Part shown: positions 41,844 through 50,999 of the stretch, piece by piece
How the letters are laid out: each line of letters begins with the position of its first letter
Position numbering within the stretch: the stretch's first letter is position 1
From: Acidobacteriota bacterium
GTDB lineage: Bacteria > Acidobacteriota > Terriglobia > Terriglobales > Acidobacteriaceae
DNA: 51,479 nucleotides
Direction: 5' to 3'
Assembly (NCBI GenBank): GCA_021780095.1
Contig: JAJXZK010000457.1
Coordinates: 1-51,479 of the forward strand
Position numbers and translations under genes: made by a program
Notes under the pieces: generated by a model
Told to the model about the DNA's origin: nothing
Databases searched by the model: none
Seen by the model: the letters and a program-made list of their open reading frames with translations, nothing else

Positions 41844-42380
41844 ATGAAAGAGTTCGTAACATCTTCGCTTCAGCCACGTCCGGTGTCCGAGTCGCAGTCA
41901 GAAATGACAGAACTGGTATTACCGAATGATACCAACCCTTTGAGTCACTTGTTGGGTGGGCGGCTGATGCATTTCATTGACCTGGTTGCAGCCATGGCGG
42001 CCTATCGTCACGCGCGCGCCCATGTCGTGACCGCCTCGATGGAGCACATCGACTTTATTGCGCCCGTGCATGTGGGTGACCTTGTGATTTTGAAGGCATC
42101 GGTGAATCGCGCGTTCAAAACTTCGATGGAAGTGGGAGTGAAGGCCTGGGTGGAAAATGTGATTGCAGGTTCGCGTCACCATATTGCCTCCGCGTATCTC
42201 ACCTTCGTGGCGATCGATGCGAATGGGCGTCGGGTTGCAGTACCGCCGTTGACCACCGAGGGCGCGGAGGAAGCGAGACGGTTTGACGATGCGGGACGTC
42301 GACGCGAACGGCGCGAGCAGGAGAAGGAAAGGAAGCGTCAGAACCGGGTTGCGCTGGAAACTGCGGACACGCCCGTCTAG
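41844..42380 (+). CDS. Acyl-CoA thioesterase (hotdog fold)
   Basis: A 178-residue hotdog-fold acyl-CoA hydrolase of the YciA/BFIT type. Motifs: ELVLPNDTNPLSHLLGGRLMHFIDLVAAMAAYRHAR with the catalytic Asn/Asp region, VVTASMEHIDFIAPVHVGDLVILKASVNRAF, and SAYLTFVAIDANGR. The C-terminal 35 residues are a charged Arg/Glu/Lys tail (RRRERREQEKERKRQNR). The ATG at 41844 follows CAGGAGCACC. It probably releases free fatty acid from acyl-CoA in the cytoplasm. Confidence 0.9.
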   Translation: MKEFVTSSLQPRPVSESQSEMTELVLPNDTNPLSHLLGGRLMHFIDLVAAMAAYRHARAHVVTASMEHIDFIAPVHVGDLVILKASVNRAFKTSMEVGVKAWVENVIAGSRHHIASAYLTFVAIDANGRRVAVPPLTTEGAEEARRFDDAGRRRERREQEKERKRQNRVALETADTPV

Positions 42381-42494
42381 AGTGTTTGCGAGGCGCGATA
42401 TTGCGCGGGCACCCTTACGCGGAGAGGTTTTAGGCGATAACTTCCACTTGCAACAGCACCGCCATACAAGTTGAGTTAGCTAGGAGTCGGAGAA

Positions 42495-43328
42495 ATGGGA
42501 CACATGGGACAAGGTTCACAAGGACCCCAACCGCTGCCGGGGATCCGCCATATCGTGGCTGTCGGCTCGGGAAAAGGTGGGGTAGGAAAAACCACAGTAG
42601 CGGTCAATCTCGCAATTTCACTGGCCAAGCTGGGAAATCGCGTCGGCCTGCTGGATGCCGATGTGTACGGACCAAACGTACCGCTGATGATGGGAAGCCG
42701 AGGGCAACCGCGAGTGCTGGAAGGCAATCGCATTGAGCCGCTGCAGGCCCATGGAGTAAATCTGATCTCCATCGGCTCCATCTCTCCGGGCGACAAGCCG
42801 ATGGTCATGCGCGGGCCGATGCTTCATCAGATCATCCGCCAGTTTCTCCAGCAGGTGCAGTGGGGCGAGCTGGATTTTTTGATCGTCGATCTGCCGCCGG
42901 GCACGGGAGATGTAGTGATTTCGCTGGTGCAAACAGTTCCACTGACAGGTGCTGTGATTATTTCCACTCCCTCGGACGTGGCCCTGCAGGATGGCCGCAA
43001 GGCGATTGAAATGTTTCGTCAGGTGAATGTCGACGTGCTCGGAATTGTGGAAAACATGAGCTTCTTCACCTGTCCGCATTGCCATCATGAAATCGATATT
43101 TTTTCCAAGGGTGGCGTCGAGAGAACCGCGCGAGAATACCAGATTCCTTTTCTCGGATCGGTTGCGCTTGATCCGGAGATTCGACATGGCGGCGATCGCG
43201 GATTGCCGATTTCGCTCGCCGGAGAACTTTCAGAGCAGGCGGCGCCGTTCTACAAGATCGCGCGCCAACTGGCAGAACGCGCGCAGGAGCATGCTTCGAA
43301 AGAAACCAACATCTTGGAAATTCGCTAG
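42495..43328 (+). CDS. mrp: Iron-sulfur cluster carrier P-loop ATPase (Mrp/ApbC/NBP35)
   Basis: A 277-residue Mrp/NBP35-type protein that binds and delivers Fe-S clusters. P-loop: IVAVGSGKGGVGKTTVAVNLA (deviant Walker A, KGGVGKTT). Further: LLDADVYGPNVPLMMG, LDFLIVDLPPGTGD and the cluster-binding pair CPHCHHEIDIF (CPxC). The N-terminal DUF59 part found in longer Mrp proteins is absent. GGAG precedes the ATG at 42495. Confidence 0.94.
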   Translation: MGHMGQGSQGPQPLPGIRHIVAVGSGKGGVGKTTVAVNLAISLAKLGNRVGLLDADVYGPNVPLMMGSRGQPRVLEGNRIEPLQAHGVNLISIGSISPGDKPMVMRGPMLHQIIRQFLQQVQWGELDFLIVDLPPGTGDVVISLVQTVPLTGAVIISTPSDVALQDGRKAIEMFRQVNVDVLGIVENMSFFTCPHCHHEIDIFSKGGVERTAREYQIPFLGSVALDPEIRHGGDRGLPISLAGELSEQAAPFYKIARQLAERAQEHASKETNILEIR

Positions 43329-43369
43329 CGGAAGTTGCTATAACGCGAATCGCGTTTCAGGCGTAGCTC

Positions 43370-46300
43370 ATGATCCTTCCTTTTGTCCGGGAATTTTTCT
43401 CGGACCTCGACAAGTCTCTTGGCATTGATCGCGTGCGGCCATCTCTGGTCAGCGGCGTGGGGCGGCGTCGTGTCTCCGGACTGACGGCGACAGCGCGCTC
43501 TCTCTATCTGCCGCTGCTGGCTCGCATCTCCAAGGTACCCGTCTTCGTGGTGGTCGCCGACAATCGCGCGGCGGAGGCTTTGCAATTGACGGTGCAGGCG
43601 GCCTGCGATTTGACCGGCGAATTCGATCGAAGCACTGTAGTGCGTTTGCCGGCACATGACGTGTTACCGTTTGAAAATCTTTCTCCGCATCCGGATATCC
43701 AGGAACAGCGAGCGGTAACGCTGTGGAAGATTGCGCAGGGCGCAGCGCGAATCATCATCCTGCCGGTTGAGTCGGCCTGTTATCGCATCTTCGCAGCCGA
43801 GCACTATGCCAATCTCGCCTGTACGCTACGGCGCGGAGAAGAGGCGGACCCAGAAACCCTGGTCGCCCACCTGGCGAGCGTGGGGTATCAGCCCGTCGAC
43901 ATGGTGGAAATGCGCGGGCAATATGCGCTGCGCGGCGGCATACTGGATATTTATCCGCCGGAGACGGATGCACCGCTGCGTATCGAGTTCCTCGGCGATG
44001 AAATCGAGTCGATGCGAAAGTTCGACCCTGAAACGCAGCGCTCGTCGGCTCCAGTGGACGAGGTGATCCTGCTGCCATTGACCGAAACGCCAATGACGAA
44101 TGCCTTGCTGTCGCGGGTGCATACGCGGCTGAGTGGCCGGCGGTTGCAAGGCGAGAATGAGGCGCTGCACGAAGCTATCGAAGCAGAGGGGACAAATATT
44201 TTTCCCGGGTGGGAGTTTTTTGCCGTCGCGGCTTCGGGACAGCACCAGACTGTGTTCGACCTGATTCCCAAATGCCGCATCTTTGTGGAAGAACCGGGCA
44301 TGGTGCAAAACCAACTGGAACGCTGGTGGAACAAGGTGGAACAACGCCATGAACGCAGCGCCATTGACACCCTGTTTCCTCCCGCAGATTTGTACCTGAC
44401 GCCATTGGAGTGGCAGACGCGCGTGGCGGGTGCGCCCGGACTCGATCTGGACCAATTGGGAACGGTCGATGTGCTCGACACCGACACAACTTCACTAGGC
44501 GAGATTGAAATTCCCACGCGGCCCACGTTGCGAATGCACGGGTCGATCCCGGCGCTGGTGGAGCAGTTGCAGGCATTGACGGCGCAGGAAACGCGCACGG
44601 TGCTGGCCGCGGCAAACCAGGGCGAAGTGGAGCGCCTGGCCAGCATCCTGCAGGAGTACGGAATTTCGTATCGCATTGGCAGTCGCAGCGCGCACACCGG
44701 CAGCGAGACGATGTATGACGAGACGAGCTATCTGCGCGGCAATATGCGTGCTCCCGTCATTGTGCGGACGGAGATTTCAAACGGGGTAGTGCTGGAAGAA
44801 GCGCGCTTGGTGGTCTTTGGAGCGAACGATCTTTCCGACGAAGCGGATGTTACAGCGCGGCCGGTGGTACGGAAATCCAAATCGAACACGGCAGCGTTCA
44901 TTTCCGATTTTCGTGACCTGACGATTGGCGATTATGTGGTGCACGTCGATCATGGCATCGCTCGTTACCTTGGGTTAAAGGAAATTTCACAGGATGGCAT
45001 GCATGTCGAGTTCATGATCCTGGAATTTGCCGAAGCGGCGCGGTTGTATGTTCCGCTGACGCGGCTCGATCTGATCCAGAAATATCGTTCAACGGATACC
45101 GGACCAGCGCCTGTGCTGCATCGCCTGGGCAGCGCGCAATGGACACGCACCAAGGCGCGCGTGAAAAAAGCCATGGCGGACATGGCGGATGAACTGCTCA
45201 AGCTGTACGCCGTCCGCAAGGCTGCGCAGGGGAATGCCTTCTCTGTCGACAATCAATTTCAACGCGAGTTTGAAGATGCGTTCGACTTCAACGAGACTGA
45301 CGATCAAATCACATCAATCGCCGACATCAAGCGCGACATGGAATCGACGATGCCGATGGATCGGCTGCTGGTGGGCGATGTCGGCTACGGAAAGACGGAA
45401 GTGGCGATGCGCGCCGCCTTCAAGGCGGTACAGGACAGCAAACAAGTCGCGGTGCTAACGCCGACAACCGTGCTTTGCTTCCAGCATTTCGAGACATTCA
45501 AGCGTCGCTTCGCGGCGTTCCCGGTGCACATCGAAATGATTTCGCGCTTCCGCTCGCCGAAAGAACAGAAGGCGATTCTGGAGAAGGTGGAGCAGGGCAA
45601 GATAGACATCTTGATCGGCACGCATCGGCTGCTGTCGAAGGATCTAAAATTTCAGGACCTGGGACTGCTGGTCGTGGATGAAGAGCAGCGTTTCGGCGTT
45701 CGCCATAAAGAGCGGTTGAAGCAGATGCGGCGCGAGATCGACGTTCTGGCAATGTCGGCCACACCGATTCCGCGCACACTGCACATGTCGCTGGTCGGAT
45801 TACGCGACATGAGCGTGATTGAGACGCCGCCGAAGGATCGCATGGCCATCCAGACTGTGGTGGCGAAGTACGACGAGAAGCTGATTCGCTCTGCGATTGA
45901 AGTGGAACTGGAGCGCGGTGGCCAGATTTATTTTGTCCACAATCGCGTCGAGAATATCTACGAAATTGCCGCAAGGCTGCAGGAGTTGGTGCCGCAAGCA
46001 CGCGTAGGTGTGGGCCACGGCCAGATGGGAGAAGCGGAACTGGAGCGGGTGATGCTTGCGTTTATGCATCACGAATACGATGTGCTGGTGGCCACCACGA
46101 TTATTGAAAATGGACTCGACATTCCTCTGGCAAATACCATCCTGATCAATCGGGCCGACCGTCATGGGCTTTCGGAGCTGTACCAGTTGCGCGGCCGCGT
46201 CGGTCGCTCCAATCGGCGAGCTTACTCCTATCTGCTCATTCCTCCCGATCGCGAATTGACTGACATTGCGCGGCGTAGGCTGGCGGCGCTAAAGGAATTT

Positions 46301-46963
46301 TCGGACCTGGGCGCAGGTTTCAAGATCGCAGCACTCGACCTGGAGCTGCGCGGCGCCGGAAATATGCTGGGCGGGGAGCAGAGCGGACATATTGAAGCTG
46401 TCGGCTTCGAGTTATACACCACGATGCTGGAGCAGGCGGTACGCGAGCTGAAGGGCGAGGACCAGGTCGAGCGGCCATCCGTGCAGCTGAATCTCGGCAT
46501 CTCGCTGCGCATCGACGCGAACTACATTGAAGAAGAAAATCAGAGGCTTCGCATGTATAAGCGCGTCGCCAGCGCGGAGAACGAAAGCTCGATCGAAGAC
46601 ATCGTGGCGGAGATGCAGGATCGCTATGGCGCCATGCCCGAGGCGGTGCAACTTCTGGTGACCGCCGGACGCCTACGACTCCTTTGCGAGCAGACGGGTG
46701 TGGCGCAGATGGACCGCAAGGCTCAGATGGTGAGCATTCGATTTACTGAAGCCGCCAGCATCGATCCGGAAAAATTGATGCAGCTGGTGGCTCGGAATGC
46801 CAAGCGCGGGGCTCAGTTTACCCCACAGGGCGTCTTGCGCTTTCCTGTCAAAGCGACCGTGCCGGGGGAGGTTCTGGCGGAATTGCGGCGGCTGATTGAA
46901 ACCCTGGCCGCATCGGCGGCATCGAAGCCCTCGACAGAAGCCAGCGTCCAGTCAGCCCGCTAG
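43370..46963 (+). CDS. mfd: Transcription-repair coupling factor
   Basis: Mfd, 1197 aa, removes RNA polymerase stalled at DNA damage and recruits UvrA. The N-terminal UvrB-like region includes LPAHDVLPFENLSPHPDIQEQR and LRGGILDIYPPETDAPLRIEFLGDEIESMRKFDPETQRS. The RNA-polymerase-interacting (CarD-like) domain reads LTIGDYVVHVDHGIARYLGLKEI. The helicase core follows: LLVGDVGYGKTEVAMRA (Walker A), LLVVDEEQRFGVRHKERLK (DEEQ), AMSATPIPRTLHMSLVGLRDMSVI, ATTIIENGLDIPLANTILI and QLRGRVGRSNRRAYSYLL. A TRCF domain ends the protein. Its stop directly abuts the stop of a minus-strand gene. Confidence 0.97.
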   Translation: MILPFVREFFSDLDKSLGIDRVRPSLVSGVGRRRVSGLTATARSLYLPLLARISKVPVFVVVADNRAAEALQLTVQAACDLTGEFDRSTVVRLPAHDVLPFENLSPHPDIQEQRAVTLWKIAQGAARIIILPVESACYRIFAAEHYANLACTLRRGEEADPETLVAHLASVGYQPVDMVEMRGQYALRGGILDIYPPETDAPLRIEFLGDEIESMRKFDPETQRSSAPVDEVILLPLTETPMTNALLSRVHTRLSGRRLQGENEALHEAIEAEGTNIFPGWEFFAVAASGQHQTVFDLIPKCRIFVEEPGMVQNQLERWWNKVEQRHERSAIDTLFPPADLYLTPLEWQTRVAGAPGLDLDQLGTVDVLDTDTTSLGEIEIPTRPTLRMHGSIPALVEQLQALTAQETRTVLAAANQGEVERLASILQEYGISYRIGSRSAHTGSETMYDETSYLRGNMRAPVIVRTEISNGVVLEEARLVVFGANDLSDEADVTARPVVRKSKSNTAAFISDFRDLTIGDYVVHVDHGIARYLGLKEISQDGMHVEFMILEFAEAARLYVPLTRLDLIQKYRSTDTGPAPVLHRLGSAQWTRTKARVKKAMADMADELLKLYAVRKAAQGNAFSVDNQFQREFEDAFDFNETDDQITSIADIKRDMESTMPMDRLLVGDVGYGKTEVAMRAAFKAVQDSKQVAVLTPTTVLCFQHFETFKRRFAAFPVHIEMISRFRSPKEQKAILEKVEQGKIDILIGTHRLLSKDLKFQDLGLLVVDEEQRFGVRHKERLKQMRREIDVLAMSATPIPRTLHMSLVGLRDMSVIETPPKDRMAIQTVVAKYDEKLIRSAIEVELERGGQIYFVHNRVENIYEIAARLQELVPQARVGVGHGQMGEAELERVMLAFMHHEYDVLVATTIIENGLDIPLANTILINRADRHGLSELYQLRGRVGRSNRRAYSYLLIPPDRELTDIARRRLAALKEFSDLGAGFKIAALDLELRGAGNMLGGEQSGHIEAVGFELYTTMLEQAVRELKGEDQVERPSVQLNLGISLRIDANYIEEENQRLRMYKRVASAENESSIEDIVAEMQDRYGAMPEAVQLLVTAGRLRLLCEQTGVAQMDRKAQMVSIRFTEAASIDPEKLMQLVARNAKRGAQFTPQGVLRFPVKATVPGEVLAELRRLIETLAASAASKPSTEASVQSAR

Positions 46964-47509
46964 TTATTGCGCAATGACAGGCACCCAGACATCGGTCGTA
47001 TCCCATCGAACATGCAACTGCGTTTGATTGCCTTTGGTGTTCTCGAAGCTGATGCTCATCTTCTCCTGCGGTTGGGGCAACGTGTTCTTTTGCATATCAA
47101 CCCGCGCCAGGTCTTGCGATTCGTTGTAGACGGTTCCCCATTGGCCAGTCTGCTTGTTGATGATCAACTTCCAGGTGTTTTCAGAAGGCAGCGTGTACAA
47201 CGTGTAGGTGCCGGCGGGAACTGTAGTGGTGCCAATCTTCAAATTCACGGCGGTCTTTAAGGTTGTGGCAGGGTTCGCGCCGGTGCGCCAAACCTTGTCA
47301 TACGGCACCAGGCCGCCGAAGATCTTCCGTCCACGCATTGACGGCGTGTTGTAGTTGATCGTGACCTGTTTGCCGCCCAACTCCACACTGGCCTTGGCGG
47401 GAGGACTTGGCATCGGTTTCTTTGCCGCACCCGAGGACATTTGTGCCAGGCCGGCGGGCAACAGTGCCACGCTGGCTGCGAGAGTCAAAACACTTGCGAG
47501 AATCTTCAT
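46964..47509 (-). CDS. Exported DUF2911 protein
   Basis: A 181-residue exported protein; the ATG at 47509 follows GGAGGAACTCCC. Signal MKILASVLTLAASVALLPAGLAQ, then the DUF2911 domain: KASVELGGKQVTINYNTPSMRGRKIFGGLVPYDKVWRTGANPATTL, VPAGTYTLYTLPSENTWKLIIN, and MSISFENTKGNQTQLHVRWDTTDVWVPV. Function unknown; common in soil bacteria. It converges on mfd with no gap and diverges from the DUF885 gene. Confidence 0.88.
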   Translation of the reverse strand: MKILASVLTLAASVALLPAGLAQMSSGAAKKPMPSPPAKASVELGGKQVTINYNTPSMRGRKIFGGLVPYDKVWRTGANPATTLKTAVNLKIGTTTVPAGTYTLYTLPSENTWKLIINKQTGQWGTVYNESQDLARVDMQKNTLPQPQEKMSISFENTKGNQTQLHVRWDTTDVWVPVIAQ

Positions 47510-47661
47510 TGGGAGTTCCTCCTGAACCTGGCTCGCTGACAATACACCAGTTGCATGATCAGTCTCTGACCACAAAACGCTTCTGTCAAAGCAGGCTTGT
47601 ATCGCCGACCGACTCATGCATCCGATATACTTCCGTCTTCGTTCCGACTACAAAGGAAATC

Positions 47662-49443
47662 ATGATGAAATTCCGTACTTTTCGCTGGCTTTCGGTTGCC
47701 AGTGTTGTTCTGATCAGCGCAACTTTTCTGGGGGCAAACTTGACCATGAGTCCGGGAAGCGAGCAGGGGAATTCCGCATGGATGACTCTCGTCAATGCGT
47801 ACTTTGACAGCGTGTACCTGCCTTTCAACCCAACTGCGGGCACCAGCGCAGGCCTGCACCAATACGACGGCAAGCTGGAAAACTACTCACGTGCGAGTCT
47901 CGACAAAGAAGCATCAGCGCTGCGGGCCTATGAGAACAAGGTGGCGGCATTTCCCGCTTCGAAGTTGGACCCGTCAGACGAAGGCGACCGAGAATTTTTG
48001 TTGGGCACAATTCGCAGCCAACTGCTGACACTGGAAACGATACGACCGTGGCAGAAAGACCCCGATTTTTATTCCAGCGGCATCACCAACAGTGCGTTCA
48101 CGATTATCGAGCGGAATTATGCGCCCGCGGATGTGAGGCTTGCGGCTTTGATCTCCCGTGAAAAGCGGATGCCTTCGGCGCTGGAAGCGGCGCATGCCAA
48201 CCTGAGCGATCCTCCGAAAATATTCACTGAGATTGCATTGGAGCAGATCCCTGGAATCATCAGCTTTTTCCAACATGATATTCCCGCCGCATTCACCAGC
48301 GTGAAAGACCCCAAGTTGCTGGATGAATTTCACGCGTCGAACGCGGCTGTTATCCAGGCGCTGATCAGCTACCAACAGTGGGTCAAGACGGATCTGCTGC
48401 CAAAGTCCAATGGAGATTTTCGTATCGGCGCCGCGACCTTCAGCGCCAAATTGCGCGACGACGAGATGGTCGACATCCCGCTGGATCGTCTGCTGACCAT
48501 TGGTTACGCCGATCTACACAAGAACCAGGAGCAGTTTCGCCAGACTGCGCACGAACTCGATCCCAGCAAAACTCCCATGCAGGTGCTGGCTCAGTTGCAG
48601 GCGGACCATCCATCTCCAGATCAGCTGCTTGGAAAATTCCAGAACACGTTCAACAACCTGATCCAGTTCGTCCGCGAAAAGCAAATCGCCAGCATTCCTT
48701 CCGATGTACAGCCGACGCTGGAGGATACGCCGCCATTCATGCGAGCTACCACGTTCGCATCGATGGATTCTCCCGGTGCATACGAGACTGGCTCCCACAA
48801 AGCTTATTTCAATGTGACTGTGCCGGGACCGGATGAAACTCCGCAGGAGCGGGCTGAAAGCATGGCTGCCTTCAACATTGGGACGATTGTCAGCACCTCC
48901 GTGCATGAGGCGTATCCCGGCCACTACGTGCAGTTTTTGTTTATGCCGCAGATTCATTCGCGGGTGCGGAAGATGTTGTATTCCAACAGCAATGTGGAAG
49001 GCTGGGCGCACTACTGCGAGCAGATGATGCTGGACGCAGGCTATGGCCAGCCGGGCTGGGGCGCAAAGGATACGCGGGAGGCGAAGTTAATTCGGCTGGG
49101 TCAACTGAGCGATGCGCTGCTGCGCGATGCGAGATTTATCGTCGGCATCAAAATGCACACTCAGGGGATGACGATCGATCAGGCCGTGGACTTTTTCCAG
49201 AAAGAAGGCTACCAGACGCGCGCGATAGGGCTGGTGGAAGCCAAGCGCGGCGCGGGTGATCCGACTTACTTGTATTACACCCTGGGCAAGCTGATGATCC
49301 TGAAACTGCGAGCCGATGTGCAGCGGAAGGAGGGCGAGACATTTTCACTGGAAAAGTTTCACGATAGGTTTCTGCGTCAGGGAGGCGTCCCCTTGCCCAT
49401 TGTCCGGCGCGCAATGCTGGGGAATTCATCTCCGGTCCTGTAG
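47662..49443 (+). CDS. Exported DUF885 protein (probable metallopeptidase)
   Basis: A 593-residue exported DUF885-family protein. I use the ATG at 47662, behind AAAGGA; a second ATG follows at 47665. A signal (RWLSVASVVLISATFLGANL) is followed by mostly helical sequence and the presumed zinc site GTIVSTSVHEAYPGHYVQFLFM (HExxxGH) with later WAHYCEQMMLDAGYG, where a third ligand is expected. Related to M3/M32-like folds; substrate unknown. The C-terminus FLRQGGVPLPIVRRAML is typical. Confidence 0.9.
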   Translation: MMKFRTFRWLSVASVVLISATFLGANLTMSPGSEQGNSAWMTLVNAYFDSVYLPFNPTAGTSAGLHQYDGKLENYSRASLDKEASALRAYENKVAAFPASKLDPSDEGDREFLLGTIRSQLLTLETIRPWQKDPDFYSSGITNSAFTIIERNYAPADVRLAALISREKRMPSALEAAHANLSDPPKIFTEIALEQIPGIISFFQHDIPAAFTSVKDPKLLDEFHASNAAVIQALISYQQWVKTDLLPKSNGDFRIGAATFSAKLRDDEMVDIPLDRLLTIGYADLHKNQEQFRQTAHELDPSKTPMQVLAQLQADHPSPDQLLGKFQNTFNNLIQFVREKQIASIPSDVQPTLEDTPPFMRATTFASMDSPGAYETGSHKAYFNVTVPGPDETPQERAESMAAFNIGTIVSTSVHEAYPGHYVQFLFMPQIHSRVRKMLYSNSNVEGWAHYCEQMMLDAGYGQPGWGAKDTREAKLIRLGQLSDALLRDARFIVGIKMHTQGMTIDQAVDFFQKEGYQTRAIGLVEAKRGAGDPTYLYYTLGKLMILKLRADVQRKEGETFSLEKFHDRFLRQGGVPLPIVRRAMLGNSSPVL

Positions 49444-49608
49444 CGTTTTTGGTGCGTACAACAATGGACTGGGGAAGCTCATCTCATAGTCGAAACAAAT
49501 TAAGCGCGAAGGGGTCCCACAATGCATATACTGCGATACTGGATACCGTTGCAGGTTTGCAAATGAGGGTCCCGTGCCATCGCAGATATTCGGAGACAGC
49601 AAGTCAAC

Positions 49609-50496
49609 ATGTCAAAAGTCAGAATCCGCAAAGCAGTTTTTCCCGCCGCGGGATTGGGCACACGTTTTTTGCCCGCCACGAAAGCTATTCCCAAAGAAAT
49701 GTTGCCGGTCGTCGACAAGCCCATCATTCAATATGGTGTGGAGGAAGCGATTGCCGCTGGATGCGACCAGATCATCATCGTTACGGGTCGCGGCAAGACG
49801 GTCATTGAAGATCATTTTGATATTAGCGTCGAGTTAGAGCATCAGCTCGAGTCGCGCGGGAAACAGGATCTGCTGGCGCTGGTGCGCCAGATCTCAAACC
49901 TTGGACGCGTCGCCTACATTCGCCAAAAGGAAGCGATGGGCCTGGGTCACGCCGTGTTAATGGCGCGCGATCTGGTCGGCGAAGAGCCGTTTGCGGTGAT
50001 TTTGCCGGACGACGTGATTGATGCCACGCCGCCCTGCCTGCAGCAAATGGTTTCCGTATTCGATGAGGTGCAGTCCAGCATTCTCGCCACGCAGGTTGTC
50101 GAGGGTCCGGCTATCTCGTCGTATGGCGTCATTGATGCCGTGCCGACGTCGAAGGATTCTCGAGTGATGGAAGTGAAGGCGCTGGTGGAGAAGCCGAAGT
50201 TGAAAGATGCGCCTTCCAAAAATGCCATCATCGGGCGCTACATCTTGACGCCGCGAATTTTCGACCTGCTGGAAACTACGCCGCTGGGAGCAGGTGGAGA
50301 GTTGCAGCTGACCGATGGCATTCGCGGATTGCTGGAGCATGAAAAGGTCTATGGCTACAGCTTTGAAGGCACGCGCTACGATGCCGGAGACAAGCTTGGA
50401 TTCCTGAAGGCCACCGTGGAATTTGCGCTGAAAAGAGAAGACCTGGGCGACGAATTTCGCGCATGGCTGCAAAAATTGTCGCCGTTGAAAAGCTAG
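49609..50496 (+). CDS. galU: UTP-glucose-1-phosphate uridylyltransferase
   Basis: Makes UDP-glucose from UTP and glucose-1-P for envelope polysaccharide synthesis. It is 295 aa: VRIRKAVFPAAGLGTRFLPATKAIPKEMLPVVDKPIIQYGVEEAI at the N-terminus (nucleotide and sugar sites), FAVILPDDVIDA (metal/UTP), VMEVKALVEKPK, IIGRYILTPRIF and AGDKLGFLKATVEFAL. The ATG is at 49609. A 165 bp gap separates it from the gene before. Confidence 0.95.
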   Translation: MSKVRIRKAVFPAAGLGTRFLPATKAIPKEMLPVVDKPIIQYGVEEAIAAGCDQIIIVTGRGKTVIEDHFDISVELEHQLESRGKQDLLALVRQISNLGRVAYIRQKEAMGLGHAVLMARDLVGEEPFAVILPDDVIDATPPCLQQMVSVFDEVQSSILATQVVEGPAISSYGVIDAVPTSKDSRVMEVKALVEKPKLKDAPSKNAIIGRYILTPRIFDLLETTPLGAGGELQLTDGIRGLLEHEKVYGYSFEGTRYDAGDKLGFLKATVEFALKREDLGDEFRAWLQKLSPLKS

Positions 50497-50525
50497 GCTG
50501 CAAACTTGAGGTTAAGGGGTAAGCG

Positions 50526-50999
50526 ATGAAGGTCAATGACAAGGTCGCCAATTTCCGCCTGCAAAATCAGGATGATGAAACGGTGCAGCTGGCCGATTTT
50601 GCAGGCAAGCCGGTGGTTTTGTTCTTCTATCCGCGGGCGGATACTCCAGGTTGCACCATTGAGGCCTGTGGCTTTCGCGACGCGTTCAGCAAGCTGAAGA
50701 AAGCCGGTGCTGTGGTGCTCGGCATTTCTCGCGATACGCCGAAAGCGCAGAAGAAATTTCAGGAAAAATACAACCTGCCGTACATGCTGCTCGCCGATGT
50801 CGATGAGAAGGTGTGCAATCAGTTTGATGTGATGCGCGAGAAAAATATGTATGGCAAGAAAGTCTTCGGCATCGAGCGCACCACGTTTCTGATCGGCCCG
50901 GACCAGCATCTGCTCAAGATATTCCCCAAGGTCAAGCCCGAGGGCCATGCGGAAGAGGTCCTGGAAGCAATCCGAGGATATGCCAAAACCGGCGCGTGA
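50526..50999 (+). CDS. bcp: Thiol peroxidase, BCP/PrxQ-type peroxiredoxin
   Basis: A 157-residue peroxiredoxin that reduces hydrogen and organic peroxides with thioredoxin. VVLFFYPRADTPGCTIEACGFRD holds the peroxidatic Cys (PGCT) and, five residues on, the resolving Cys (EACGFRD), the PrxQ arrangement. Later: VLGISRDTPKAQKKFQEKYNLPYMLLADVDEKVC and ERTTFLIGPDQHLLKIFPKV. Its 3' end overlaps the start of the glycosylase gene by 20 bp. Confidence 0.95.
   Translation: MKVNDKVANFRLQNQDDETVQLADFAGKPVVLFFYPRADTPGCTIEACGFRDAFSKLKKAGAVVLGISRDTPKAQKKFQEKYNLPYMLLADVDEKVCNQFDVMREKNMYGKKVFGIERTTFLIGPDQHLLKIFPKVKPEGHAEEVLEAIRGYAKTGA

Noticed and set aside
47597..47631. Promoter TTGTAT ... TATACT before the DUF885 gene
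   Set aside because: The -10 is good but the spacer is 23 bp, too long for a normal promoter.
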